From an uncultured Gammaproteobacteria bacterium (lineage in GTDB: Bacteria > Pseudomonadota > Gammaproteobacteria > Steroidobacterales > JABDMI01), in NCBI GenBank assembly GCA_938039225.1, contig CALHVH010000222.1, positions 1-23,822 of the forward strand: DNA of 23,822 nt. The letters are read 5' to 3'. Positions within the stretch are counted from its first letter, which is position 1, and each line of letters begins with the position of its first letter. The position numbers were made by a program, and so were the translations under genes. Below the pieces are notes generated by a model that was given only the letters and a program-made list of their open reading frames with translations, did no database searches and was not told the DNA's origin. This document shows, in pieces, positions 16,076-23,822 of this stretch.

Positions 16076-16858
16076 TTAGAGAAACTTTTTAGCCATATTC
16101 ATAATATCGTCTAAAGAGTTTCCATCACCATCTTGATCTAACATTTTACTTAAAATAGATCGAGTTTGATTTTGTACTTGAGGGGGTAATTGCTGAGCAG
16201 ATTTTCCACCTAATAGACCGCCAAGCAGACCACCTAAGTCAGGGGCTTGCTGCGCCTGAGGCTTTCTTCCTCCACCGAATAAGCCTCCAAGTAGGCCACC
16301 AAGTAAACCACCTCGTTTTTGAGGAGCAGCTTGACCACCGCCCATAACTTGACCAAGAATACTGCCTAACACATCACTGTCCTGACCACCTTGACTTGCG
16401 GCTTTGGTTAATGCATCTAACAAACCACCAGCCTCGCGAGTATTAACTCGTTTACTCATACCACCCATACTGGCACCTGCAACTTGAGGGAGAATTTTTT
16501 TAAGAATATCAAAGTCAATACCGGTTTTTTCAGCAGCGTGTCGACACACTTCTCGACTGCGGTCTTTGCTACCTAGAATATGTCCCAAAATGCTATTACC
16601 TTCTTCTGTCGCTTGTGGACTGGTAATTTGTGTTGGGTCATCGATGTATTTTTGATGAGTTCCTTTATTTAAAGCATCCAAAAGACCACCTAAACCTCCA
16701 TCTTTTTGAATGTTTTGGTTCATGCCTTTGGTAATACTTGGAAGTAAATTACGAATTGCATCAAAAGCCTGACTAGGCTCTAAACCATGTTGTTTGCCAA
16801 TTTGTTTAACCAAGCCACCATTTTGTGACTTGAGAATCATTTCTAATAAACCGCCCAT
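16076..16858 (-). CDS. DUF937 (YidB-like) protein with Gly-rich linkers and C-terminal EF-hand-like loop
   Basis: A 260-residue protein of unknown function. The N-terminal part shows two DUF937-type helical modules, each starting with GGLL and a helix that ends in xxILPxx or LLPSIT (about residues 1-62 and 88-150). The middle (about 170-220) is low-complexity, with repeated GGLLGGLLGG stretches separated by Gln/Pro/Lys. The C-terminus (241-252) contains DQDGDGNSLDDI, close to a calcium-binding EF-hand or dockerin loop, followed by a short helix. No signal peptide. A GGAG Shine-Dalgarno lies about eight bases before the ATG, and a TATAAT (16892-16897, minus) provides a possible promoter. It has its own terminator, so it is probably a single-gene transcript. 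Confidence 0.85.
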   Translation of the reverse strand: MGGLLEMILKSQNGGLVKQIGKQHGLEPSQAFDAIRNLLPSITKGMNQNIQKDGGLGGLLDALNKGTHQKYIDDPTQITSPQATEEGNSILGHILGSKDRSREVCRHAAEKTGIDFDILKKILPQVAGASMGGMSKRVNTREAGGLLDALTKAASQGGQDSDVLGSILGQVMGGGQAAPQKRGGLLGGLLGGLFGGGRKPQAQQAPDLGGLLGGLLGGKSAQQLPPQVQNQTRSILSKMLDQDGDGNSLDDIMNMAKKFL

Positions 16859-16891
16859 ATCTTGCTCCTTATCACACTCTTCATGTAAAAA

Positions 16892-16897
16892 ATTATA
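16892..16897 (-). promoter_or_regulatory. Candidate -10 element for the DUF937 gene
   Basis: TATAAT on the minus strand, 34 bases before the ATG, with no convincing -35. The rest of the 209-bp gap to der shows only a short repeated AAGCGCTA (16931 and 17004). Confidence 0.3.
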
Positions 16898-17067
16898 ATA
16901 AAATCAATATTTTAAAACAGTGATTCGGACAAGCGCTATCGATTAGAAAGTCGTTCAAATCGAATAATGTTTAAATATTGGACATGCAGTATAGCGCGAA
17001 CCCAAGCGCTAGAACAGACTGAGTATGTGAAAATTTATGAGCTGATACTGTGTCGCAGAGAAAGGCT

Positions 17068-18543
17068 TTATTTTTTCTTTTTTACGTGTTGACGTAAGCG
17101 CTGACGTTTTTTTACTTGGCGATCAGTCAGCTTATTTTTACGGCCTGCAAATGGGTTCTTAGAAGATTTTAATTCTAATCGTAATGGTGTACCTTTGAGT
17201 TTAAACGCTCTTCTGAAGGTATTGATTAGATAACGCTTGTAATCCATTGGTAAACGTTCAACTTGAGTGCCATGAATAACTAATACTTGTGGGTTCCTAC
17301 CACCTTGGTGTACATAACGTAAACGAACACGTCTACCCCGTACTAATGGCGGTTGATGTTGCTGCACAGCTTGTTCCAAAACAGCGGTTAACTCAGAAGT
17401 TTGCAAATTTTTCATTGCTGCTGTGTAGGCGTTCTGAACCGATTCGAATAAGTCGCCGACTCCAGTTCCATGCAATGCTGAAATGAAATGCAAATCTGCA
17501 AAATTCATAAACTCTAATTTAAGATCAAGTTGGCGTTGAATGGTTTGACGTTGATCTGAACTGAGATGATCCCACTTATTAATCGCAATGACCATAGAGC
17601 GACCCCTATGCACTGCTAGTCCCATTAAAGTCGCATCTTGGTCTGTTATGGCTTCTCTAGCGTCCAACACACCGATTACCACATGCGCTTTATCGATAGC
17701 TTGTAGCGTTTTAATAATTGAAAATTTTTCAATGCCCTCATCGACTCTAGAACGCCTTCTTACCCCTGCTGTGTCAATAAGAGTGTAATCTTGCTCTTCG
17801 CGAGTAAAGGGTACTGAAATACTATCTCGCGTTGTACCAGGCATATCAAAAGCGACTAAACGCTCTTCACCTATCATTCGATTAATAAGAGTGGATTTAC
17901 CCACATTAGGTCTTCCAATTACAGCTACTTTAATTCGCTCTGGCTTTCGCTCACCGGTAAAGGAATACCTACCATCATCTTCTGAGCTTTCTTCCTCTAT
18001 CTCCTCAGATTCAATAAGTGGACGTTGTTCGATTAACTCTTCAAGTAAATAATCCATCAAAGCATTAATTCGATGGCCGTGTGCAGCCGAAATAGGTACT
18101 AAATTTTCAAAACCTAATTGATGAAAATCTACCGAGGCTTGATCTGCATTAATGCCCTCGGTTTTATTAATTACTGCAGTAATTGGTTTGCCCATACGAC
18201 GTAGTTGTTGAGCAATGGTTTCATCTGCGGCCGTTAAACCATCCCTAGCATCTAAAAGAAAGATGACGTGATCGGCTTCGTCAATGGCAAACTTAACTTG
18301 TTTTTCCATCAGCGCATCCAGTCTTTCTGGATCACCGCTTAGGCCACCGGTATCAACCACAATATAAGACTCAGGCCCAACTTTGCCATAGCCGTATTGC
18401 CGGTCGCGAGTTAATCCAGGGAAGTCTGCCACTAAGGCATCACGAGTACGGGTTAGGTAATTAAATAATGTTGATTTACCAACATTTGGTCTGCCGACTA
18501 GAGCAATAACGGGAAGTAAGGAGTCACCTGATTGGCCTTGCAT
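17068..18543 (-). CDS. der: Ribosome-assembly GTPase Der (EngA)
   Basis: Der is an essential tandem GTPase needed for 50S ribosome maturation. Both G domains are present: G1 GRPNVGKST at 17-25 and again at 210-218, G3 DTGG (64-67) and DTAG in the second, and a NKWD G4 in the second domain. The first domain has NKTE (126-129) where NKxD is usual. An acidic linker (about 178-190) joins the domains, and a KH-like C-terminal domain with a very basic tail (ends HVKKKK) follows. The 491-residue length matches E. coli (490). It closes the minus-strand pilF-rodZ-hisS-yfgM-bamB-der run, 43 bp after bamB. Confidence 0.97.
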   Translation of the reverse strand: MQGQSGDSLLPVIALVGRPNVGKSTLFNYLTRTRDALVADFPGLTRDRQYGYGKVGPESYIVVDTGGLSGDPERLDALMEKQVKFAIDEADHVIFLLDARDGLTAADETIAQQLRRMGKPITAVINKTEGINADQASVDFHQLGFENLVPISAAHGHRINALMDYLLEELIEQRPLIESEEIEEESSEDDGRYSFTGERKPERIKVAVIGRPNVGKSTLINRMIGEERLVAFDMPGTTRDSISVPFTREEQDYTLIDTAGVRRRSRVDEGIEKFSIIKTLQAIDKAHVVIGVLDAREAITDQDATLMGLAVHRGRSMVIAINKWDHLSSDQRQTIQRQLDLKLEFMNFADLHFISALHGTGVGDLFESVQNAYTAAMKNLQTSELTAVLEQAVQQHQPPLVRGRRVRLRYVHQGGRNPQVLVIHGTQVERLPMDYKRYLINTFRRAFKLKGTPLRLELKSSKNPFAGRKNKLTDRQVKKRQRLRQHVKKKK

Positions 18544-18586
18544 TTTGATTCATCCTACTTAGAGCATTTAGGGCGTTTACAGCGTA

Positions 18587-19777
18587 TTAACCTGTAATCT
18601 TATAGGCAAGTAATTGGCCATTATCAGCAATAACATAAAGCATGTCATTTGCGTAAAGAGGTGCCTGTTTGATTGCTGCCTTACTAATTTTAGTACGTGC
18701 TATGGTTTTGCCATCAGATGGAGAAATAAAATGCACGAAACCTTCCATATCACCTACTACCAGCGCTTGGCCTGTTGGTGTTGGTGTAGTCAATTGTCTA
18801 TATTGATACTCTTCACTTTTCCATACCTGAGAACCAGACTCTTGACTAAAAGCAATTAAATGATCATCACTATTAGAAACAAACACGTTACTAAGGCCTA
18901 AACCAACGCCAGTATAACTTGAAACTGATTTACCCCAAACAACACTGCCATTACGAGCATCAATTTTAGCTAAGCGGGAATTAAAACCCACTGCGAACAA
19001 GTTTGTATCGCTAACACCAATGGGTCCATCAATATCAATTAGACGTTCAAGTTCAGTGGAACCACGTGGCAAACCTAATAATCTTTCCCAAAGAATTCCG
19101 CCATCAACTGCATTAAATGAAATTAATTTGCCAGCATCTGTACCGGTAATAACAACACCACTTGTAACTAAGGGCATTGATGAGCCTCTTAAACTTAAAG
19201 TAGGCACTTCTTGTTCGTCGTACCATAACTGCGTACCAGTATTTGCACTTAAGACATGCATAGTTCCGTTTGCAGTACGTACAGCAACCTGCTCAATTCC
19301 TAAGCCTGGAGAAGAAATTACTTCTCCACTTACTTTGGCTCGCCAAAGTTCAGAACCGGTCTTAGTATCAAGTGCTATAACATCGCCATTATTACCCGCT
19401 ACTATAACTTTATTGGTACTTGTACTTGGCCCCGCACTTAAAACAATGCCAGTGTTGACCGTCCAGATATTTGCACCCGTAGAAGCATTTAATGCCCGAA
19501 CTGATCCATTTGAACTAGCCAAGAACAAAACATCATCTTGTACACTTGGACGAAGGCTATAACGCAAACCTTCAGCCCCATCACCAATTGACGTTTTCCA
19601 TACAGTCTCCACGCTTAATGCATTATCAAAAGCTTGTAACTCTGCTGGCAGACGGCTGTCTTCAGCTTCTTGATTAAAAATACTACAGCCCGATAGAGCG
19701 AATAAGGCAAGGACAATGAAGCCACGCGAAATTTTATTGATAGGAGATTTAATTGTGGCTTTTGAAGATCTAAACAT
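18587..19777 (-). CDS. bamB: Outer-membrane assembly lipoprotein BamB
   Basis: BamB is the beta-propeller lipoprotein of the BAM complex, which folds and inserts outer-membrane proteins. The lipobox LSGC puts the lipidated Cys at residue 31, after a rather long basic N-region. The mature protein has repeated PQQ-type blades (for example ALNASTGANIWTVN, ALDTKTGSELWRAK, KIDARNGSVVWGK, SPSDGKTIARTK), consistent with an eight-bladed propeller. The length (396) matches E. coli (392). It lies between yfgM (57-bp gap) and der (43-bp gap), the normal gammaproteobacterial order. Confidence 0.96.
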   Translation of the reverse strand: MFRSSKATIKSPINKISRGFIVLALFALSGCSIFNQEAEDSRLPAELQAFDNALSVETVWKTSIGDGAEGLRYSLRPSVQDDVLFLASSNGSVRALNASTGANIWTVNTGIVLSAGPSTSTNKVIVAGNNGDVIALDTKTGSELWRAKVSGEVISSPGLGIEQVAVRTANGTMHVLSANTGTQLWYDEQEVPTLSLRGSSMPLVTSGVVITGTDAGKLISFNAVDGGILWERLLGLPRGSTELERLIDIDGPIGVSDTNLFAVGFNSRLAKIDARNGSVVWGKSVSSYTGVGLGLSNVFVSNSDDHLIAFSQESGSQVWKSEEYQYRQLTTPTPTGQALVVGDMEGFVHFISPSDGKTIARTKISKAAIKQAPLYANDMLYVIADNGQLLAYKITG

Positions 19778-19834
19778 TGGCTTTCCTGGAATCGTTGACG
19801 AGGTTATTTACTTATATTATTGTTGTGAAGATGA

Positions 19835-20470
19835 TTACTTATCACCCAAGTCAGACAATTTCATTTGTAATAGGTTCGGGTCACCGATAGCACTTTCTTG
19901 CATAGCAACTCTTGCGGCTTCATAAGCAGCTTTTGCTTCAAGAATATTGCCTTGAGCAAAATGTATGTCGCCCTTAAGTTCTTCAACTAGAGCCTTATGA
20001 GAATCTTTATCTACTTTTTTAAGACTAGCTAATGCTGCAGCATAGTCTTGAGTAGCAAAATACACTTTGCCTAATCGAAGGTTTGCAAGTTCTGTAAGTT
20101 GAGCATCATTACTGGTTTCAATTGCCGATTGCAGTGACTTAATTGCTTCTGTTAAGTTTTTTGACTCAACATCATTACGCGCTTTTAGCAAATAAGCTTG
20201 AGCCGCATAGCTAGTGCTTTTATAGTCTGTTGTAATTTTGCTTAATAACTCATTTGCCTTAGCGTCATCTTCACTATTAAATGCCGTAGCCATTTCTTCA
20301 TAGACTACTGCAGCTTCACCAGCTTGGGCATCCAAATGATTCGTCCAAGCTCTCCAGGCAAATATGCCCACTAAGCCTAGCGCAACACCCGTTACGATGA
20401 ATCGACCATTCTCTTTCCACCACTCAATGAGTTTTTCTTTTTCTTCATCGCTACTTAAATATTCACTCAT
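19835..20470 (-). CDS. yfgM: YfgM: membrane-anchored TPR protein of the Sec translocon
   Basis: YfgM is a single-pass inner-membrane protein with a periplasmic TPR domain. In E. coli it associates with SecYEG and PpiD and helps pass secreted proteins to periplasmic chaperones. The N-terminus contains EKLIEWWKENGRF, then one membrane span (about residues 23-42), then TPR-like helices to the end (for example LANLRLGKVYFATQDYAAA). The length (211) matches E. coli (206). Position between hisS and bamB supports the assignment. Its function fits with SurA and BamB elsewhere in the window. Confidence 0.93.
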   Translation of the reverse strand: MSEYLSSDEEKEKLIEWWKENGRFIVTGVALGLVGIFAWRAWTNHLDAQAGEAAVVYEEMATAFNSEDDAKANELLSKITTDYKSTSYAAQAYLLKARNDVESKNLTEAIKSLQSAIETSNDAQLTELANLRLGKVYFATQDYAAALASLKKVDKDSHKALVEELKGDIHFAQGNILEAKAAYEAARVAMQESAIGDPNLLQMKLSDLGDK

Positions 20471-20570
20471 ACTACTTTCCAGTTTTTTACTTTGATTGTT
20501 TCAATGCGTTTACAAATCGTAAACAAAATTTAATTTAGTTTTTTATTGCTCAATAATTTTTGGCTCAAAC

Positions 20571-21845
20571 TTAGCTAGCTAATCGCTCACTTAAAACCTT
20601 GATCAAATCCTTTTGAGCGATAGTTTCTTGAGCCGCGCGTTGTCGAAGGTCTTTTAGCACAACTGTAGTTGAGGCTGATTCATCTTCACCTAAAATAAGT
20701 GCAAAACGAGCCTCACTTTTATCTGCCTTCTTCATTTGAGACTTAATACCAGCCTCACCACAATAAACCGCTAATTTTACCCCATTTAAAGCATCTCGTA
20801 GCCCCTCTGACAAGCGGAAAGCTTCACGTTTAAGTTCGGGGGTATTTCCTGACACCAGGAAGAGGTCTAATTTTTGAATTTCAATGCTGGTATTTGCTTG
20901 TTTCATAAGCTCGATTACACGCTCAATGCCTAATGCCCACCCCACAGCTTGGGTTGGCTTGCCACCTAATTGCTCAACTAAACCATCGTATCGTCCACCT
21001 GAGCAAATGGCATTCTGAGCGCCTAATTTATCGGTTAACCACTCAAATACGGTCAAGGAATAATAATCCAAGCCCCTGACTAATCGTGGGTTAACCGTGT
21101 ATTCAATTGACGCATCATCAAGAAAGTTTTTAAGACCCGCAAAATGCGCTTTTTCTAGGTCAGAAAGGTAATCACTCATGATTGGTGCATCTTTAACCAG
21201 GTCCTGTGTCTGTGGTACTTTACTATCCAATATGCGCAATGGATTACGCTCAAGACGTCGTAAACTATCGGCATCGAGCTGGTCTTTGTGCTTTGTAAAG
21301 TAACTCAATAAGGCATTTCGGTAATTACCACGGGTCTCAATCGAACCAATAGAATTTATTTCCAAACTAGGATTTAATCCTAATTTTTTCCACAATCTTG
21401 CTGATAAAATTATTAATTCGGCATCAACATCTGGCCCACCGTAGCCAAATACTTCAGCGCCTATTTGGTGAAACTGTCTGTATCGACCCTTTTGTGGACG
21501 TTCATGTCTAAACATAGGACCCATGTACCAAAGCTTTTGGGTTTGGTTATAAAAAAGTCCGTTACTGATGCCGGCTCTGACACAAGCCGCTGTGCCCTCA
21601 GGCCGTAAAGAATATTTAAGATTGTCCTCACCTCCAAATGAGTACATTTCTTTTTCAACAATATCTGTGACCTCACCTATAGAGCGTTTAAATAACTCAG
21701 TATGTTCAACAATAGGGAAACGTATTTCACCATAGCCATAACTGGATAAGATTTCACGTACAGCGTTTTCTAGAAACTGCCAATAAGGAGTTTCCTCAGG
21801 CAGGATATCGTTCATGCCACGAATAGATTGAATTACTTTAGACAC
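20571..21845 (-). CDS. hisS: Histidyl-tRNA synthetase
   Basis: HisS charges tRNA-His in the cytoplasm. It is a class II synthetase: the N-terminus reads RGMNDILPEE, motif 2 is MFRHERPQKGRYRQFHQ preceded by RPEGTAACVRA, the histidine-binding LVRGLDYYSLTVFEW is present, and motif 3 is near GWALGIERV. A C-terminal anticodon-binding domain (about 325-424) follows. The length (424) equals E. coli HisS. The gap to rodZ is only 58 bp and has no room for ispG, which many relatives carry there. Confidence 0.98.
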   Translation of the reverse strand: MSKVIQSIRGMNDILPEETPYWQFLENAVREILSSYGYGEIRFPIVEHTELFKRSIGEVTDIVEKEMYSFGGEDNLKYSLRPEGTAACVRAGISNGLFYNQTQKLWYMGPMFRHERPQKGRYRQFHQIGAEVFGYGGPDVDAELIILSARLWKKLGLNPSLEINSIGSIETRGNYRNALLSYFTKHKDQLDADSLRRLERNPLRILDSKVPQTQDLVKDAPIMSDYLSDLEKAHFAGLKNFLDDASIEYTVNPRLVRGLDYYSLTVFEWLTDKLGAQNAICSGGRYDGLVEQLGGKPTQAVGWALGIERVIELMKQANTSIEIQKLDLFLVSGNTPELKREAFRLSEGLRDALNGVKLAVYCGEAGIKSQMKKADKSEARFALILGEDESASTTVVLKDLRQRAAQETIAQKDLIKVLSERLAS

Positions 21846-21903
21846 ACTTCTCTCACTTTCAAATCAGCTAAAACTGAATTAAAAATTTATTATTAATTTG
21901 AAA

Positions 21904-22863
21904 TTATGGCTCGATTACAAAGCGAGCTGTATTGCCGGCTTTTGCATTAGAAGGGATATTATAAGTTGAACCATTATAATTAAGTTTAACGCCTGGGAAA
22001 TTACCAAAGAAAATACTTGTTGGTCCAGTAATAGTTAACTCTTCAACGGCCCCGGGACGTTTATTATCATAAATTAACTGTTTGTTATTTGCGTCAAAGA
22101 CCTCCACCCAACTTTCTTCAGTAAACTCCAAACGTAAGACATTTGAATTGCTAGGTACTGTATTTGCAGTCGATTCAATACTTGACTGTTCGACGGCAAC
22201 TGCAGCTTGATTACTTGACACATCATTTGATGCATTATTATTTTCCACATTTGAATTCGAATCAGTTGCGTAATCAATTGAGTTGGTAGGCAATGCTATA
22301 ACTCCAACATTTGATGTCGTTGCAGAAGAATTCTGTGGTGCCAGTTCGATTTCAGTAGTGCCCTGAGCATCTTCACTTGAGCCCTTTAACCATTTATTTG
22401 CAAAAACATAAGTGGCATAAGCTAGTCCAGCTATAACAAACAACATAATTAAACGTGATAGCCATTTAATTAAGCTTGCGTAATTCTTTTTTTGCGATGT
22501 TGAACTAATATGCCGCTTAATGACTGGTGTAGTTTCTTTACGCTCAGCAACTTGATAATAAGCAAATAACACATCATCTGGGTTTAAACCTAAATGTTCT
22601 GCATAATGCTTTAAATGACCTTTGGCAAAGACCTGAGCACCAAATTTGCCGAAATCATCTTCCTCAAGTGCGGTTAGCATCCAGGTATCTAAATTTAACT
22701 CTCTGGCAATAACGGCTAACTCAGCATTCGTCTGCTCACGTCTAGCTTTTAATATTGTGCCAGGGGTAAGAACATTTCGGATTTGGCTGTCGCTTAGATT
22801 TTCAGTATCAACTGTTTGTTTCGACTCATCATCTAATGGTAATTCTTTATTATTTTCTATCAT
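21904..22863 (-). CDS. rodZ: Cytoskeleton protein RodZ
   Basis: RodZ ties the MreB cytoskeleton to the membrane and to the elongation machinery that sets rod shape. A cytoplasmic HTH_25-type domain (about residues 33-105, including GTILKARREQ and QVFAKGHLKHYAEHLGL) is followed by a basic juxtamembrane stretch, one membrane span (about 134-156), a low-complexity Asn/Ser/Thr-rich periplasmic linker (about 163-240), and a C-terminal beta domain (DUF4115, about 243-319, with EESWVEVFD). The 319-residue length is normal. The start follows pilF by 12 bp, so the two are very likely cotranscribed. Confidence 0.95.
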   Translation of the reverse strand: MIENNKELPLDDESKQTVDTENLSDSQIRNVLTPGTILKARREQTNAELAVIARELNLDTWMLTALEEDDFGKFGAQVFAKGHLKHYAEHLGLNPDDVLFAYYQVAERKETTPVIKRHISSTSQKKNYASLIKWLSRLIMLFVIAGLAYATYVFANKWLKGSSEDAQGTTEIELAPQNSSATTSNVGVIALPTNSIDYATDSNSNVENNNASNDVSSNQAAVAVEQSSIESTANTVPSNSNVLRLEFTEESWVEVFDANNKQLIYDNKRPGAVEELTITGPTSIFFGNFPGVKLNYNGSTYNIPSNAKAGNTARFVIEP

Positions 22864-22875
22864 ATAAAACTCGTA

Positions 22876-23721
22876 TTAACGACGATCCAAAAGTTCTTTT
22901 GTTTGCTCAGACTCAGGAAATTTTTGTTGTAATTTCAAAGCATACTGTCCAGCTTGATCAGGATTATTCATTGCTTTAGTTAAACGATATGCTAAATACA
23001 AATATTCAGGATTTTCAGTTCCATTTGGCAGCATAGTTTTGTATGTCTTAAAAAAGTCATTCGCAATCACTAACTTATCTAGCTCTAAATTAACATCAGT
23101 TAAATGATAGTGAGCTTGTGCGTTTCTGGGATTCATTCTGATTGCATTACGAAAGTACTCATCCGCTTTATTAAGATCAGGAATTTTCTTGGCACATACC
23201 CCAGCATTAGTCATTGCCGCATCCGGTGTTTGGTAACGGCGATTACTGACTGCACGCTCAAAATATTTCAACGATTCCAATGCCTTATTTTGTCGACACA
23301 AAAAGGTTCCATAATTATTTAATGAAATCGGATCATTAGGATCTAACTTAACGGCTTTACTATAGTGAGTGGAAGCTTTCTGCGTTTCACCATAACGCTC
23401 ATAGGCAAAGGCAAGATAGGTATGCGCCAAAGCCAAGGTGGGTTGTTGCTCAACGGCTTTTTCCAGTTTCGCAATGGCTTGACCCAGATTATTTTGTTTC
23501 AAGTATTGTGCGCCCAGCGTCATATTAAAACTTGCCGCTTCATCAAGGGAAACTTTCTTTTCTCTAGTTACTGTTTCTTTTTGTGGTGGATTTTGCGCTG
23601 GCCTTTGAGCAGCATCTTGCCCAGTATTAATTGAGACACAGCCAGTAGACATCATACTTATAAGAGTAATTACAAGTACTCGTATAAGATTACTTTGTAG
23701 AGAATTATTCTTTGTAAACAT
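22876..23721 (-). CDS. pilF: Type IV pilus biogenesis/stability lipoprotein PilF (PilW)
   Basis: PilF (PilW) is a TPR lipoprotein that helps locate and assemble the PilQ secretin for type IV pili in the outer membrane. The lipobox STGC gives lipidated Cys28, followed by a charged linker and about five or six TPR units (from near residue 60 to 250), such as LALAHTYLAFAYERYGETQKA and PISLNNYGTFLCRQNKALES. The length (281) fits the family. It usually follows rlmN and precedes rodZ; here no rlmN is seen in the 101 bp to the window edge, which instead hold TATACT on the minus strand (23765-23770) as a possible -10. Other pilus genes are not in the window, so pilus production is not shown. Confidence 0.92.
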   Translation of the reverse strand: MFTKNNSLQSNLIRVLVITLISMMSTGCVSINTGQDAAQRPAQNPPQKETVTREKKVSLDEAASFNMTLGAQYLKQNNLGQAIAKLEKAVEQQPTLALAHTYLAFAYERYGETQKASTHYSKAVKLDPNDPISLNNYGTFLCRQNKALESLKYFERAVSNRRYQTPDAAMTNAGVCAKKIPDLNKADEYFRNAIRMNPRNAQAHYHLTDVNLELDKLVIANDFFKTYKTMLPNGTENPEYLYLAYRLTKAMNNPDQAGQYALKLQQKFPESEQTKELLDRR

Positions 23722-23822
23722 AAGCGCTCATTCCATCTAATTTTTATTGGTATATCAACTGCTTAGTATAGCCATTTATGATGAATTTTTGTGTGTTCTT
23801 AGGCTTAAGAAAACTGTTTTTC

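Noticed and set aside
16920..17015. Possible tRNA or small RNA between der and the DUF937 gene, suggested by GTTCAAATCG and repeated AAGCGCTA
   Set aside because: No cloverleaf or acceptor stem can be drawn and the two AAGCGCTA copies are short direct repeats without flanking structure.
19020..19562. 180-residue plus-strand open frame opposite bamB
   Set aside because: It is fully antisense to a clear BamB gene, has no recognisable domain or ribosome binding site, and its composition mirrors the bamB codons.
20508..20524. Hairpin GTTTAC/GTAAAC between hisS and yfgM
   Set aside because: The stem is only 6 bp and AT-rich and has no T-run on the minus strand, so it does not qualify as a terminator.
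23765..23770. Full promoter for pilF
   Set aside because: TATACT is present on the minus strand but the best -35 match at 17 bp is very poor, so only the -10 is mentioned.

Overview
This window looks like an AT-rich chromosomal segment of a gammaproteobacterium. The main evidence is two gene orders typical of that class: amgK-murU divergent from lptD-surA-pdxA-rsmA-apaG-apaH on the left, and pilF-rodZ-hisS-yfgM-bamB-der on the right (minus strand). LptD with its paired cysteines, RodZ, BamB, YfgM and a PilF-type lipoprotein mean a Gram-negative envelope. I cannot place the organism below class. I see no rRNA, tRNA, insertion sequence, integrase, phage gene or CRISPR array.

Layout. 1-1645: the 3' part of a highly repetitive gene (17 complete 23-residue units in two blocks, then a cysteine-rich peptidoglycan-binding-like tail) and a strong terminator. 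1744-2406: a small exported or lipoprotein gene with a candidate Cys-His-Asp triad. 2393-4104 (minus): murU and amgK, the anomeric MurNAc recycling pair. 4299-11159 (plus): outer-membrane assembly (lptD, surA), pyridoxal phosphate synthesis (pdxA with an unusual C-terminal extension), 16S rRNA dimethylation (rsmA), apaG and apaH, closed by a two-way terminator. 11211-16858 (minus): a less conserved middle section with an animal-type haem peroxidase, an Old Yellow Enzyme-family oxidoreductase, a VOC protein, a MetX-family acyltransferase and a DUF937 protein. 17068-23721 (minus): der, bamB, yfgM, hisS, rodZ and pilF; ispG, often found between rodZ and hisS, is absent from that place.

How the genes fit together. 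Much of the window serves the envelope: LptD inserts LPS, SurA escorts outer-membrane proteins including LptD, BamB belongs to the BAM complex that folds them, YfgM sits at the Sec translocon, RodZ links MreB to cell-wall growth, PilF helps pilus secretin assembly, and AmgK/MurU return wall sugars to precursor synthesis. The repeat protein with its wall-binding-like tail may belong to the same theme, but that is inference. Translational coupling by a shared TAATG occurs at amgK/murU and at metX/VOC.

The least explained items are the 23-residue repeat protein, the PdxA extension, the triad-bearing small envelope protein, and a terminator-like hairpin for the plus strand that lies inside the murU reading frame. 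I found no clear new multi-gene system.
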